Below are positions 37,617 through 49,100 of a stretch of 64,000 nt of DNA, piece after piece. A program made the translations under genes and the position numbers. The first letter of the stretch is position 1. Each line of letters begins with the position of its first letter. The notes below the pieces were generated by a model. That model was not told the origin of the DNA, did no database searches, and saw only the letters and a list, made by a program, of their open reading frames with translations. This DNA is from an uncultured Bacteroidota bacterium (GTDB lineage Bacteria > Bacteroidota > Bacteroidia > Chitinophagales > Chitinophagaceae), in the NCBI GenBank assembly GCA_903882965.1, contig CAIRZD010000130.1, positions 1-64,000 on the forward strand. Direction: 5' to 3'.

Positions 37617-39818
37617 ATGATTGCCACACTCGAACAAGCTACCAAACTCGGCCTTCGCGAAGAAGAATTTGAAAAAATAAAAGAAATACTGGGACGCACC
37701 CCCAATTTTACTGAAGTAGCCATGTACTCCGTAATGTGGAGTGAGCACTGCAGCTACAAAAACTCCATAACATGGCTGAAAACCCTGCCACGTGATGGCG
37801 CAAGGTTACTCGTAAAAGCAGGTGAAGAAAATGCAGGGCTTGTAGATATTGGCGATGGCTGGGGTTGTGTGTTCAAGATAGAGAGCCATAACCATCCGTC
37901 AGCAATAGAACCCTTTCAGGGTGCAGCTACCGGTGTGGGTGGTATTCACCGTGATATTTTTACAATGGGTGCACGCCCTATTGCATCACTTAACTCTTTG
38001 CGTTTCGGTAAAGTAGATAACCCTAAAACAAAGTGGCTGATAAAGGGAGTAGTGAAGGGAATAGGTCACTACGGTAATTGCTTTGGTGTACCTACTGTGG
38101 CAGGAGAAGTATATTATGAAAGTTGCTACCAGACCAATCCGTTGGTAAATGCGATGAGTGTGGGTGTAGTTAGAGTGGGGCAAACAGTGTCTGCAACTTC
38201 GCACGGCGCGGGTAATCCGGTCTTTATAGTTGGTGCATCTACAGGTAAGGATGGCATAGGTGGTGCATCATTTGCATCTGCCGATATCAGCGAGAACAGT
38301 GCAGAGTCTTTGCCCTCTGTACAGGTAGGGGATCCGTTTGAAGAAAAAAAATTACTCGAAGCTTGTCTGGAGATGATACCTACCGGTGCGCTGATAGGCA
38401 TGCAGGATATGGGTGCAGCAGGTATCACCTGCAGCACCAGTGAAATGAGTGCAAAGGGTGAACACGGAATGATCATTCACCTGGATAAAGTACCCACGCG
38501 CCAGAAGGAAATGAAACCATGGGAAATGCTGCTGAGCGAAAGCCAGGAACGCATGCTCATTGTAGTGAAAAAAGGCAGGGAAGCTGAAGTGCAAAAAATA
38601 TTTGATAAATGGGATATACACTGCGTGCAAATAGGAGAGGTAACAAAAGACCTCAATCTTAAATATTACATGAATGGTGAACTAGTTGCAGATGTACCGG
38701 CTGAAAGCCTGGTGCTTGGCGGTGGCGCACCTATTTATGAGCGTGAATATTCAGAGCCACGTTATTTTGCAGAGATCAGGAAATTTAATGCAGACAGCAT
38801 TGCAATACCGGGAGATCTTAAAGAAGCGGCTTACCAGCTAATACAACTACCTAATATAGCATCTAAGCGCTGGATATATGAGCAATATGACAGCATGGTA
38901 ATGACCGGCAACACACATACAAATGAAGCAAGTGATGCTGCGGTAATACGAGTGCACGGAACAGAAAAAGCACTGGCGGTAACTACCGACTGTAACAGCC
39001 GTTATGTATTTGCTGATCCTTACAAGGGTGCAATGATAGCCGTGAGCGAGGCGGCACGTAACATAGTATGTAGTGGCGGCCTGCCCGTAGCGATCACCAA
39101 TTGCCTGAACTTTGGTAACCCATATAATCCGGAAGTATATTACCAGTTTGTGAATGCCATCAAGGGAATGGGCGAGGCTTGCCTTAAATTTGATACACCG
39201 GTTACCGGGGGGAATGTTAGTTTTTACAATCAAAGTGAAGACGGGCCGGTATATCCTACCCCCACAATTGGTATGGTGGGGGTGCTGGATAGTATACACC
39301 AAAAAATGTCCTTAGGATTTAAACATCCGGGAGATACTATATACCTGCTTGGGGTAAATAGAAACGACATCAATTGTTCTGAATATCTGCATCATATATG
39401 TGGTGTAACGCACAGCCCTGCACCACACTTCGACCTGGAAGAAGAATACCAGTTGCAGCAAACTGTGATGCGGTTGATAAGTGAAAAGCTTATTAAATCT
39501 GCACATGATATTTCTGAGGGAGGGCTCTTTGCTTGCCTGCTGGAAAGCGGTATGGCGAATGGACTTGGGTTCAGTATACATACAGACAAAGAAATACGTA
39601 AGGATGCAACACTTTTTGGTGAAGCACAAAGCAGGGTGGTGGTAAGCGTAAATCCAGACGTCCATGCTCTTTTTGAAGCGGAACTGAAAGGCCTTCCGTT
39701 TACAAAAATCGGGGTAGTAAATGCGAATAAAGAAATCTGCATAGATGACGATAGCTGGGGCTACATAAGTGACTGGAAAGAGGCTTATGATATGGCGCTG
39801 GAGAAGCTTTTGCAATAA
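37617..39818 (+). CDS. purL: Phosphoribosylformylglycinamidine synthase subunit PurL
   Basis: ATG 37617 (MIATLEQATKLGL) is preferred over the track's GTG 37572, giving 733 aa, the size of the small three-subunit-type PurL. Motifs include MWSEHCSYKNSI, KIESHNHPSAIEPFQGAATGVGG and the second ATP-grasp-like half with SEGGLFACLLESGM and FGEAQSRVVV. It makes FGAM from FGAR with ATP and ammonia supplied by PurQ/PurS, step four of purine synthesis. It is the only purine gene here, converging with folB (15-bp gap). Confidence 0.96.
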   Translation: MIATLEQATKLGLREEEFEKIKEILGRTPNFTEVAMYSVMWSEHCSYKNSITWLKTLPRDGARLLVKAGEENAGLVDIGDGWGCVFKIESHNHPSAIEPFQGAATGVGGIHRDIFTMGARPIASLNSLRFGKVDNPKTKWLIKGVVKGIGHYGNCFGVPTVAGEVYYESCYQTNPLVNAMSVGVVRVGQTVSATSHGAGNPVFIVGASTGKDGIGGASFASADISENSAESLPSVQVGDPFEEKKLLEACLEMIPTGALIGMQDMGAAGITCSTSEMSAKGEHGMIIHLDKVPTRQKEMKPWEMLLSESQERMLIVVKKGREAEVQKIFDKWDIHCVQIGEVTKDLNLKYYMNGELVADVPAESLVLGGGAPIYEREYSEPRYFAEIRKFNADSIAIPGDLKEAAYQLIQLPNIASKRWIYEQYDSMVMTGNTHTNEASDAAVIRVHGTEKALAVTTDCNSRYVFADPYKGAMIAVSEAARNIVCSGGLPVAITNCLNFGNPYNPEVYYQFVNAIKGMGEACLKFDTPVTGGNVSFYNQSEDGPVYPTPTIGMVGVLDSIHQKMSLGFKHPGDTIYLLGVNRNDINCSEYLHHICGVTHSPAPHFDLEEEYQLQQTVMRLISEKLIKSAHDISEGGLFACLLESGMANGLGFSIHTDKEIRKDATLFGEAQSRVVVSVNPDVHALFEAELKGLPFTKIGVVNANKEICIDDDSWGYISDWKEAYDMALEKLLQ

Positions 39819-39833
39819 ACTGTTTGCTGCGAG

Positions 39834-40166
39834 TTATTGTTCATAACAAACTTGTGCATAAGCTACGTCGCCCGGCATTGGGGGGTGTAATTTTCTGACA
39901 GCTACTTTTATTTTTTGGGCTATTGGGAAATTACCTTTTAGTGCGGTGTGTATATTATACGCGAAGGTTTCGAGAAGCTGGCCGGGTTGCTGAAAAATAT
40001 CTGATACAGTTTGGCGGATAAGAGTATAATCCGCGAAGGGCCAGGGCAGGGTATCAGGGAGCCAAATATCAATATCAATTTCGAATGTATTACCAAGAAT
40101 ATGCTCTTCCGGGTAAAGACCGTGAGGAGCATTTATTTTTATTCCATGTAGAGAAACTGTGAGCAT
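39834..40166 (-). CDS. folB: Dihydroneopterin aldolase
   Basis: The 110-aa protein has the FolB fold motifs LHGIKINAPHGLYPEE (substrate-binding region), NTFEIDIDIWLP, ADYTLIRQTVSDIF, LLETFAYNIHTAL and the closing KLHPPMPGDVAYAQVCYE. It converts dihydroneopterin to hydroxymethyl-dihydropterin in folate synthesis. The length is usual for the family. It is a single gene, convergent with purL. Confidence 0.9.
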   Translation of the reverse strand: MLTVSLHGIKINAPHGLYPEEHILGNTFEIDIDIWLPDTLPWPFADYTLIRQTVSDIFQQPGQLLETFAYNIHTALKGNFPIAQKIKVAVRKLHPPMPGDVAYAQVCYEQ

Positions 40167-40215
40167 TTTATAAATTCAAAAGTAAATATTTAAAAGCAGG
40201 GGATGTAGATACTTA

Positions 40216-41742
40216 TTAAAACCTGTTGGAAATAGCGTAGGGAAATACGGGTACTCCATAACGGTTATTATACATCACCAGGGTATTCAGGTTATATACG
40301 GTATACCATCCATCGCGGCCGGAACAATTGCCCAGTACGTGGTGAGGTGGAGGGCCACTGGGGTTTGAGTTGGTACTGCATATGTATATAAGGCCATCCT
40401 GCTCATCGACACAAACATCATGCGGCTGGTAGAAATCGCCATATAAAGTGGTAACAACGTGCAGTGTATTATAATCAATAATAGTAACGCAGCCCTTAGC
40501 ACCGGAGGGAGTGTGTGCATTAGAATCCTGCATACACACTACAAAGAGGTAGCCTTTAGATCTTGATATTGCCATTTCCTGTGGGAATGCGCCGACAGGT
40601 ATTGCTTTGATCAGGGTATCCTTATAGGCGTCCATTACACGGACCTCATTAGAGTTTTGACAGGAAACAAAATATTTTGAGTAGTCGGGGGACATCTGTA
40701 TCTGGTGTGGATCCGGTGAGGTAGCGCTTTTAGCGGCTATAGGCGGATTGCCATCAAGGCTTATGTATTTGTATGTAAACTCCGGGGCGAAGGAAAACTT
40801 ATTAATTACATTACCATATTCGAGGGTTGCAAAAAAAGTATCAAAAGTTGCATTGCTTGCTATGCCATGCGGATAAGCAAATTCTGATGTACCTGCGGTA
40901 TGCGCATCTGCAGATAAATTATTGTTTATGAGCAATGAATTAGTATTGATGGTAACTTCATAACCAGTAGCTAAGAAGCCGCTTACCATCAAGGCTGTAT
41001 CTTGCGGAGACAGGTTAATGATGCTCCATCCGCCGGTACCATATACACCTGCTACGGCACTGGTGAGGTTTGCGGCACCAATTACGGTATCTGCACGTGT
41101 ATCTATTTTTTGCAACAAATTGTTGTCGAGAAAAGAAACGTAGGCATACATACCATCGCCGGAAACCGTAACATCATGAAGGTATTCGTTTCCCGGGTAA
41201 GTGCCGACTTTTATATACCGCATGATGACGTGGCTCTGGGCATCGATAACGGCAATGAGGTTGCAGCCAGATATGGTAAGGTAAATTTTTTGCCTGGTAT
41301 CTGGGTTAGTGGCAAAGGGGATGTTGCCGTTCCTATCGGGGGCGCCGGCTGCTACCCAGCGCTTTAGCGTCATGTATTGACTGAGTGTGAGTGGGGTGGT
41401 GAGATGCCCTGCGTCGTTTGCCAGAATATCTGAAGAATCATATGCATTGCAGTAATAAAGGAGTGGGCTCAGCTGTGTGTTATAAGCAACGACAACAGCA
41501 CCACTGACACTACCCTGGAGCATATGCTGCCATGTATCAAGCAGGAGGCCGCCGGCATTGGTATAGCTGGCCTGGTTATGACAGCCGGAATTGGTGCACT
41601 TAGCGAGAAATATATTACCAATGGAATCAGGGAAACCGCCATTTGGAGCTACTACTAATGACTGGGGTTTATGCACGCAGGATGTGGTGCATACCACAGC
41701 TGTGAATATAGCGAATACAGTAAGTATAAGAAGCCTGCGCAT
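40216..41742 (-). CDS. Lipoprotein with haem-type motif and YncE-like beta-propeller
   Basis: The 508-aa protein has a lipobox (AVVCTTSCVHK). Residues about 45-135 contain CTNSGCH, a CxxxxCH haem-binding-like motif, followed by LTLSQYMTLKRWVAAGAP, the typical helix of short cytochrome-c-like domains in Bacteroidota. Residues about 150-500 carry repeats of YVSFLDNNLLQKIDTRAD, NSNEVRVMDAYKDTLIKAIPVGAFPQEMAIS and CVTIIDYNTLHVVTTLYGDFYQPHDVCVDE, the YncE/WD-like propeller. It is presumably a periplasmic or surface redox or scaffold protein; whether haem is bound cannot be told from sequence. It lies 49 bp upstream of folB on the same strand. Confidence 0.75.
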   Translation of the reverse strand: MRRLLILTVFAIFTAVVCTTSCVHKPQSLVVAPNGGFPDSIGNIFLAKCTNSGCHNQASYTNAGGLLLDTWQHMLQGSVSGAVVVAYNTQLSPLLYYCNAYDSSDILANDAGHLTTPLTLSQYMTLKRWVAAGAPDRNGNIPFATNPDTRQKIYLTISGCNLIAVIDAQSHVIMRYIKVGTYPGNEYLHDVTVSGDGMYAYVSFLDNNLLQKIDTRADTVIGAANLTSAVAGVYGTGGWSIINLSPQDTALMVSGFLATGYEVTINTNSLLINNNLSADAHTAGTSEFAYPHGIASNATFDTFFATLEYGNVINKFSFAPEFTYKYISLDGNPPIAAKSATSPDPHQIQMSPDYSKYFVSCQNSNEVRVMDAYKDTLIKAIPVGAFPQEMAISRSKGYLFVVCMQDSNAHTPSGAKGCVTIIDYNTLHVVTTLYGDFYQPHDVCVDEQDGLIYICSTNSNPSGPPPHHVLGNCSGRDGWYTVYNLNTLVMYNNRYGVPVFPYAISNRF

Positions 41743-41878
41743 AAGTTTATAGACGTATTAAAGAATAAAGTTAAGATAAATACTCGTAAGCGGTAATTGC
41801 AGCGGTATCATTTCCGGTGTTTTTAAATGTCTCAAAATGCCCCGTTTTTATCACATTTTATCACGGGTGGGGGATGGA

Positions 41879-41932
41879 CCTCTCCCAGACTCTCCCCTTC
41901 GGCATGCTCAGGGCAGGCTGAAGGAGAGGTGG
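41879..41932. repeat. CTCTCC/GGAGAGG palindromic repeat, copy 1
   Basis: CCTCTCCCAGACTCTCCCCTTCGGCATGCTCAGGGCAGGCTGAAGGAGAGG folds with CCTCTCC paired to GGAGAGG. It shares CTCTCCCC.TTCG.CA.GCTCAGGGCAGGCTG with copy 2, in the same orientation. Confidence 0.75.
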
Positions 41933-42055
41933 TGTAATGATCGCTATTATAGTGTGGATAATTTTTCATGTGTTTCTTTTTTAAAAATCTGGTGTCGATT
42001 TATTTAGGATATTAAAATGTTTATTTGATAATTTGTAGTTGTGTAAATGTATAAA

Positions 42056-42113
42056 CCTCTCCCCAGCCCTCTCCCCCTTCGACAGGCTCAGGGCAGGCTG
42101 GAGAGGGTGAGGT
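42056..42113. repeat. CTCTCC/GGAGAGG palindromic repeat, copy 2
   Basis: CCTCTCCCCAGCC pairs with GGCTGGAGAGG, with the shared core CCTTCGACAGGCTCAGGGCAGGCTGG. Sequences with CCTTCGACAGGCTCAGGG are known to me as dispersed non-coding repeats in many bacterial genomes. Confidence 0.75.
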
Positions 42114-42315
42114 CGAATGAGCGTTTTGGATATGCAATTGTTTGCTTTGCATTTTTACTGTTTTATGAATAAAGTTAGTTAGTTAGAATGTATGCGGCGG
42201 GAAAGTGTATACACCTTTCTTTCTGCGTGTTAATGGCAGGCGATAAATGCCAAACTGTTTGATCCGCGTTGCATGGCGTCAGTTGGGAATCAAGGGTTGG
42301 GTAGTCTCTTTGATT

Positions 42316-42852
42316 TTAATTCACTCTTGTAAGAATAAATGTAGTAGAGTCTGTTTCATAACCGGAGCAATATGCCGGGCAATCAGTTTCTATAACATAC
42401 CCTGTAATGACATCGGTGGTGAAGCTGAATATACCGATCCTAACATTTCCCAACCCTAGTGCTGCACCAGAATTGCTGTATAGCATTTGCTGCTCATCGA
42501 GGGCAAACCTGCTTCCGCCAATCACGCCTACAAATTGCATGGGGAAAGTAAGAGGAGGATCGCCCAATCCACAGTTACTGCCTATTATCGTTTGCGCGGA
42601 AGAAGACACCATTGTTTCTGTTATGTTTACAGAACTGTCGCCCAGTTCGCTTATCACCCAATTCACTTTCATATTAAATGAACTGTAACGACTATAAGCG
42701 CCACATCCGTCGCTGCAATAATAAAATGTTACAGCATTTGGGGTTGTCCAGTTTCCTGCCAGTTTCCTGGCGGGAGTAAGTGCGGGAGAAGAACTTTTAG
42801 CGCAACCGAAAAATAGAAAAACAATAAAAAGATATAAAATGAATGGTTTCAT
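42316..42852 (-). CDS. Small lipoprotein of unknown function
   Basis: The 178-aa protein has a short signal with a lipobox (FLFFGCAKSSS). The mature part is a compact beta-rich domain opening with LAGNWTTPNAVTFYYCSDGCGAY and closing TDSTTFILTRVN. This is the lipocalin-like layout (GxW near the N-terminus, beta-strand ending in LTR) common in Bacteroidota lipoproteins. It has six Cys in the mature part besides the lipidated one, so disulfides are possible. No partner gene is adjacent. Confidence 0.7.
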   Translation of the reverse strand: MKPFILYLFIVFLFFGCAKSSSPALTPARKLAGNWTTPNAVTFYYCSDGCGAYSRYSSFNMKVNWVISELGDSSVNITETMVSSSAQTIIGSNCGLGDPPLTFPMQFVGVIGGSRFALDEQQMLYSNSGAALGLGNVRIGIFSFTTDVITGYVIETDCPAYCSGYETDSTTFILTRVN

Positions 42853-43194
42853 TACAGATGTTATAAGTGAAAATAACTATAATATATAAAGGTAGTATTT
42901 ATTAATTGTTTGTATGCATGTTATCCACTAATTCTGGTTTTCAACTTGCTTTGTTGTCAGGATGAGAGGTTTTGCCTGAGTATATAAAGATCGTATTTAT
43001 TATACCGGATATCAAGCATCGGCTGTTTATGAGTAAAATAAATATTTATCTTGAGCCCTAACATTTTGAGACGAGGGGACGCCTACTATATATGGCAAGA
43101 TCCCCGGAAGGGGAAATACCTTATATTTTGATAGTTATATTTAAGAAATTTTATTAATTTACATGCCTTGCGGCTGTAATAAAATATACCCCTA
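42853..43194. other. Intergenic region upstream of the 3388-aa gene
   Basis: The 342-bp divergent gap is AT-rich. It holds an imperfect 22-nt direct repeat TATATAAAG...GTATTTATTA (42883-42904 and 42981-43002, 19 of 22 identical) and a small CCCC-GGAA-GGGG hairpin at 43102-43113. These may be regulatory. No gene is seen. Confidence 0.5.
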
Positions 43195-46100
43195 ATGAAA
43201 CATTTTAACTATTCCCGTTGTAATTCAGCGACTATGAAAAATTCCGGCAGTACACGCAGGGATTTAATTGTAAGCGCTTTATTTTTTTGTACGCTGCTGC
43301 TATGTGGTAATGCTATAGCACAGCCTGTTATTGGCTCATTAAGTACAAATATTGGTGTGCCGGGTAGTAGTATTAACATTAGTGGTTCGAATTTTAATAC
43401 GAACCCCGTAAATAATATTGTTTACTTCGGAGCAACGAAAGCTACTGTAAATACTGCAAGCGCTACATCGCTAGGTGTAACGGTGCCTGTGGGAGCGACT
43501 TATGCGCCGGTTACTGTAAATAATACGGCAACGCACCTGATGGGGTATTCGGATTATTCGTTTTTGCCGAGATATAATAATAGCGGGTATTTGCCGGGGG
43601 CAATAAATTTCGATTCGAATGTAAGTTTTACAGACGCAGGTTCTAATACTCCTGTACAAGTAGTGATCGCAGATATAGATGGGGATGGTACACCCGACCT
43701 TGTAGTAATGAATAATATTGGTTTTTCGGTATACCGGAATACGAGCACAAGTGGCTCCATTACAAGTGGTTCCTTTGCTACTGCGGTTGACTTTACCGTG
43801 ACCGGGAACGTAGCACAATATGGAGAACCGCAATTAGCTGTGGGCGATATAGACGGGGATGGGAAACAGGATGTATGCATTTGCAATGGCAGTGATACTA
43901 TTTATGTAATGCGCAATACTTCCTCGATCGGAACTGTTAATTTTACATCTCCGGTATTCTTTTTGGGAAATTCATATTATTGGGGCACTGATTATTTTGC
44001 CAGTATAGCAATCATAGATATTGACGGGGATGGGAAAGCAGATATAGTTTGCGGAGATGGTATGGGCATAGCTGTATTCCGGAATATGGGTACTGCTGGA
44101 ACAATAACTTCAAGTTCGCTGGCAACGTCGATAGTTTTTGAGGGAGCCGGTTACTCGGGAATAGCTATCGGGGATTTGGATGGGGATGGTAAGCCGGATG
44201 TGGTAGGCACTATAGGCTCGACAGCGGGAGATAATCTTACAGTATACAAAAATACCAGTTCTCCAGGGGTTATTAACTTTGCAACTTCGGTGGGCTTTGC
44301 TACAGGTAATTATCCGGCAAATGTGCTTATCAGTGATATTGACGGAGATGGCAAGCCTGACCTTGCGTTCCTTAACCAGGGAGATGGCACTCTTGGTCTT
44401 ATGCGTAACACTGCTACGACAGGTACTATTGATGCAAGCTCTTTTGCGGCACAAGTCGTTTTTGCAGCAGGCTATAGCCCGTGGGGTTTAGCTTCAGGAG
44501 ATTTTGATGGTGATGGTAAACCAGACATCGCTGTGTCTAGCCCTTATACTTTGCTCGCCACCTTTGGCCAGACCGTACAGATATTTCATAACATAGCCAG
44601 TGCAGGAACAATAGACACTAATTCGCTTAATGGCAATGAAAATGTTGTAGCAGGGAACCCGATAGTGAGTATAGCAGTGGGTGATATAGACGGGGACAGT
44701 AAGGCTGACATTGTTACGGTGAACCAGGCTGATAATAGTATTTCGGTATTAAGGAATGCTCCTTTATATCCTTCACCTACTATTACGTCAGTAAGTCCGG
44801 ACATTAATTCACCGGGAACCTCTGTAACCATAACGGGCACTAACTTTAATACTACTGCGGCGAATGATATTGTTTATTTCGGGGCTACGAGGGCTACTGT
44901 GAACACGGCAAGCGCTACATCGCTGACTGTGACAGTGCCGATTGGGGCTACTTATGCACCGGTGACTGTAAATAATACGGCAACGAACCTGATGGGGTAT
45001 TCGGAACATGCATTTTTGCCGGATTATAATAACAGTGCATATGTACCGGGTACGGTAAATTTTGATCCTGAAGTGGGTTTTACAGACGCAGCCAATTCTA
45101 ATATAAGCCAGGTAGTAATTGCAGATATAGACGGAGATGGGAAGCCTGATCTTATAGTAGCAGGCGCGACTATTTCTATTTACCGGAATATCAGTACAAG
45201 CGGCTCTATAACTGCCGGTTCTTTTGCAGCTCCAATAGATATCAGTGTAACCGGTAATAACTTGTTTGTAGCTACAGGGGATATAGATGGTGATGGGAAA
45301 CCGGACATGGTTGTCAGTGGTCTGTATAGTGATTCTATTTACGTATTCCGCAATACCTCTACCAGCGGTTCTGTAAATTTTGCACCGTATGTGGCATTTA
45401 CAGAGAATACATCTTATACGCCTCAGGGCCCTATTAATATAGCCATTGGTGATATAGATGGGGATGGTAAAGCGGATATAATTACCGGTACCTATGGGGC
45501 CCAATATTTTGCAGTATTCAGGAATACTGCTACAGCCGGGACAATAGATGCCAGCTCGCTGGCCACTGCCGTAGATTTTCCAGCAGCCATTACAGGTAGT
45601 GGAGGTAATAGTTTTGTAGCTATAGGGGACCTGGATGGAGACGGGAAGCCAGATGTGGTAATCACGAACGACTATATAGATGTGTGGGTAATGCATAATA
45701 CCAGCACAGCTGGCTCACCCAGCTTTGCAGCAGGTGTGGACTTTACAGCGGGCAATGGTACAACATTTATAGCCATCAGCGATATAGATGGGGATGGAAA
45801 AGCAGACCTTGCAATTTCTAATACAAATGATGGTACCGTTTCTATTTTGCGTAATACAGCCACTGCGGGTACTATTAATGCCAGTTCTTTCGCTGCACAG
45901 GTAGTTTTTGCTGTCGGCTATGATCCATACAGTATTGTTTGGGGTGATTTTGACGGTGATGGAAAACCAGACCTAGCTGTGAGCAGCGGCTTATACACTG
46001 CGACCCCCCTATTTACCTATGTATTCCGGAATACATCTACACCAGGTGTCATAAACAGCAGTTCACTCACCGGCAAGATGTATGCCGGAGCAGCAAGCAC

Positions 46101-49100
46101 TATTTCCAGTGTAGTTGCGGGCGATATAGATGGAGATGGCAAGACAGATATAATTACAGCAAACTTCAGTAGTAATACTATTTCGGTATTAAGGAATGAT
46201 CCTTTATTACCAGTGATCACATCTGTGAACCCGACGATAGCTGCTGCGGGCGCTACAGTGACCATAAGCGGTGCGAATTTTAATACTACAAGTGCAAATG
46301 ATATTGTTTATTTCGGGGCTACTCGGGCATCGGTAACTTCAGCGAGCGCTACATCACTGAGTGTAACAGTGCCTGTGGGCGCAACGTATGCACCAGTATC
46401 AGTTACTAATACCTTGAACGGGCTGGCCGCATTTTCAACAAATGCGTTTTTGCCCAATTATAATAACAGTGCGTACCTGCCTGGATTGGTAAATTTTGAT
46501 CCACATGTGGACTTCACAGATCCGGGGGGCGTTTACCCGGGGAAGACAGTAATTGCAGATATAGACGGAGATGGGAAACCTGATATGATAACAGTAGGGG
46601 GCTTCGGTATTTCGGTGTACCTAAATACAAGCACAAGCGGCACTATCACGAGCGGTTCTTTCGGAACTGCTGCTGATTTTACGGTACCCGGTGGTTGGGG
46701 CTCTACACTAGGAGCAGGAGATATAGATGGAGATGGCAAGCCGGATTTAGTGGTTGCAGGTAATGGTAACATTGTGTTATTCCGCAATACTTCTACGACC
46801 GGGTCTGTGAGCCTTGCATCTCCTGTAACCATCGCCGCAGATTTTATGGATAATAATCCTTATGCTATCGCTATCGCGGACCTTAATGGAGACGGGAAAC
46901 CTGATGTGATTGTTTCGGATGCATATTACGGTAATATTGCGGTATACCTGAATACGGCAACAGTAGGCACGATAGACGTCAACTCGCTGACAACAGGGGC
47001 TGGGGTGGAGTCTGCAGGTTTAGATTTCCCAATTCCGGGAGGGGGAGGGTATTTGCATGGTCTCGCTGTCGGCGACCTAGATGGAGACGGTATACCTGAT
47101 GTTGCAGTGGCAGATATCAATAATAATGTGGTTTGGGTATTCCGTAATACTTTTTTGAGCGGAGCTGTGGGTTTTGCGGCGCCTGTGAGCTTTGCTACAG
47201 GCAATGGGGTTAATGATGTACTTATCGCTGATATAGATGGTGACGGGAAACCAGACCTGGCTGCCGTGAACTTATCTGATAATAGTATTTCTCTCTTACG
47301 CAATACATCAACGGTTGGGGCGCCTTCATTTGCAAGCCAGGTAGTTTTTGCTACCGGGAATCAACCATACACAATAGCTTCAGGTGATTTTGACGGAGAT
47401 GGAAAACCAGACCTTGCTGTGGAGAACTATAGTGATAATACCATTTCTGTATTCCGCAATACAGCTACGGCAGGAAATATTAATACAGGGTCGTTAGCGA
47501 CAAGCAGTGTGTTTGCAACAGGTAATGGCCCCCAGTATATAGCAGCGGGTGATATGGACGGGGATGGCAAGACGGATATAGTAGTTGCCAATACCAATGA
47601 CGGAAGTATTTCAGTATTGAGGAATTATCCTTTATATCCGCACCCGACTATAACGTCAGTAAGTCCATTGATTGACTCGCCGGGAACTTCTGTAACCATA
47701 ACCGGTACTAATTTTAATACAACTGCGACGAATGATATTGTTTATTTCGGGGCTACGAGGGCTACTGTGAACACGGCAAGCGCTACATCGCTGACTGTGA
47801 CAGTGCCGATTGGGGCTACTTATGCACCGGTGATGGTGGATAATACACTGCATGGGCTGATGGCATTATCGCCGAAAGCGTTTTTGCCGAATTATGATAA
47901 CAATGCTTATGCGCAAGGAGTAATAAATTTTGATCCGAAGGTGACTTTTACAGATCCGGGAGGTGTAGGCGGCGGGCAAATGCTTATCGCAGATATAGAT
48001 GGAGATGGCAAGCCTGATATGATAACAAGCACTGGGGCATCTATTTCCGTTTACCGGAATATAAGTGCAAGTGGCTCTATTACGAGCGGGTCTTTTGCAA
48101 CGGCGGTAGATTTTGTTGTTCCGAGTGCAATTGGGGGAGCGCTGACATTTGGCTATGGCGCAATCGCAGCAGGTGATATTGATGGGGATGGTAAACCTGA
48201 TTTAGTCTTTGCCGGAAATGATGCTTCAAATAATTTTTACATTTTTGCATTCCGGAATACATCCACCAGCGGATCCATCAGCTTTGCATCACCAGGAGTG
48301 ATCCCTTATATCAGCTCTGATGAAGAGCCTACAAGTATTGCTATCGCAGACATAGATGGGGATGGGAAAGCGGATGTTGTTACCGCAAATTTTTATGGAA
48401 ATGTTTCTGTATTTTTAAATTCTGCCACGGTTGGAATTATTAATTCCAGTTCGTTTGCAGCCCCTATAGATTTTGGAAATTGGGGGACAGCAAGCGGGCA
48501 AAAACTTGCGGTAGGCGATCTTGACGGAGATGGGAAACCAGACCTAGCATATACAGATTATTTTAATAATGTGTCTGTGCAGCTTAATACATCCACTATA
48601 GGGGTGGCCGGCTTTGCAGCCCCGGTAAGTTTTGCCGCGGGAAATGCACCTTACGGTATAGTGATCGCGGATATAGATGGGGATGGCAAACCAGACCTTG
48701 CAGTAACGAATGTGACTGATAATACGATTTCGCTTTTTCGGAATACGGCTACTGTAGGTAGTATAGATGGCAGTTCGTTTGCGAGCCAGGTAGTTTTTAC
48801 TACCGGTATGGGACCATTCGATGTAGCCTCAGGCGATTTTGACGGCGATGGGAAACCAGACCTGGCAGTGGTGAACATTAACGGGTATGATAATTCAGTT
48901 TCTATATTCCGCAATACAGCAACTACAGGTTCTATTAATACCGGATCTCTGGCGGCAGGTGTGACTTTTGCCACCGGTAGCGCGCCAGCGTATATGGCTG
49001 TAGGTGATATAGATGGAGATCGTAAGGCGGATGTGGTAATTGCAAATATCGGGGATGGTAATATATCGGTATTAAGGAATGATCCTTTTTATGCGAGTCC

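Larger units (their letters stand above)
41743..42315. other. Intergenic region with two copies of a palindromic repeat
   Basis: This 573-bp gap contains two CTCTCC-type repeats (41879-41932 and 42056-42113) and otherwise AT-rich spacer. No ORF here is credible. Confidence 0.6.
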
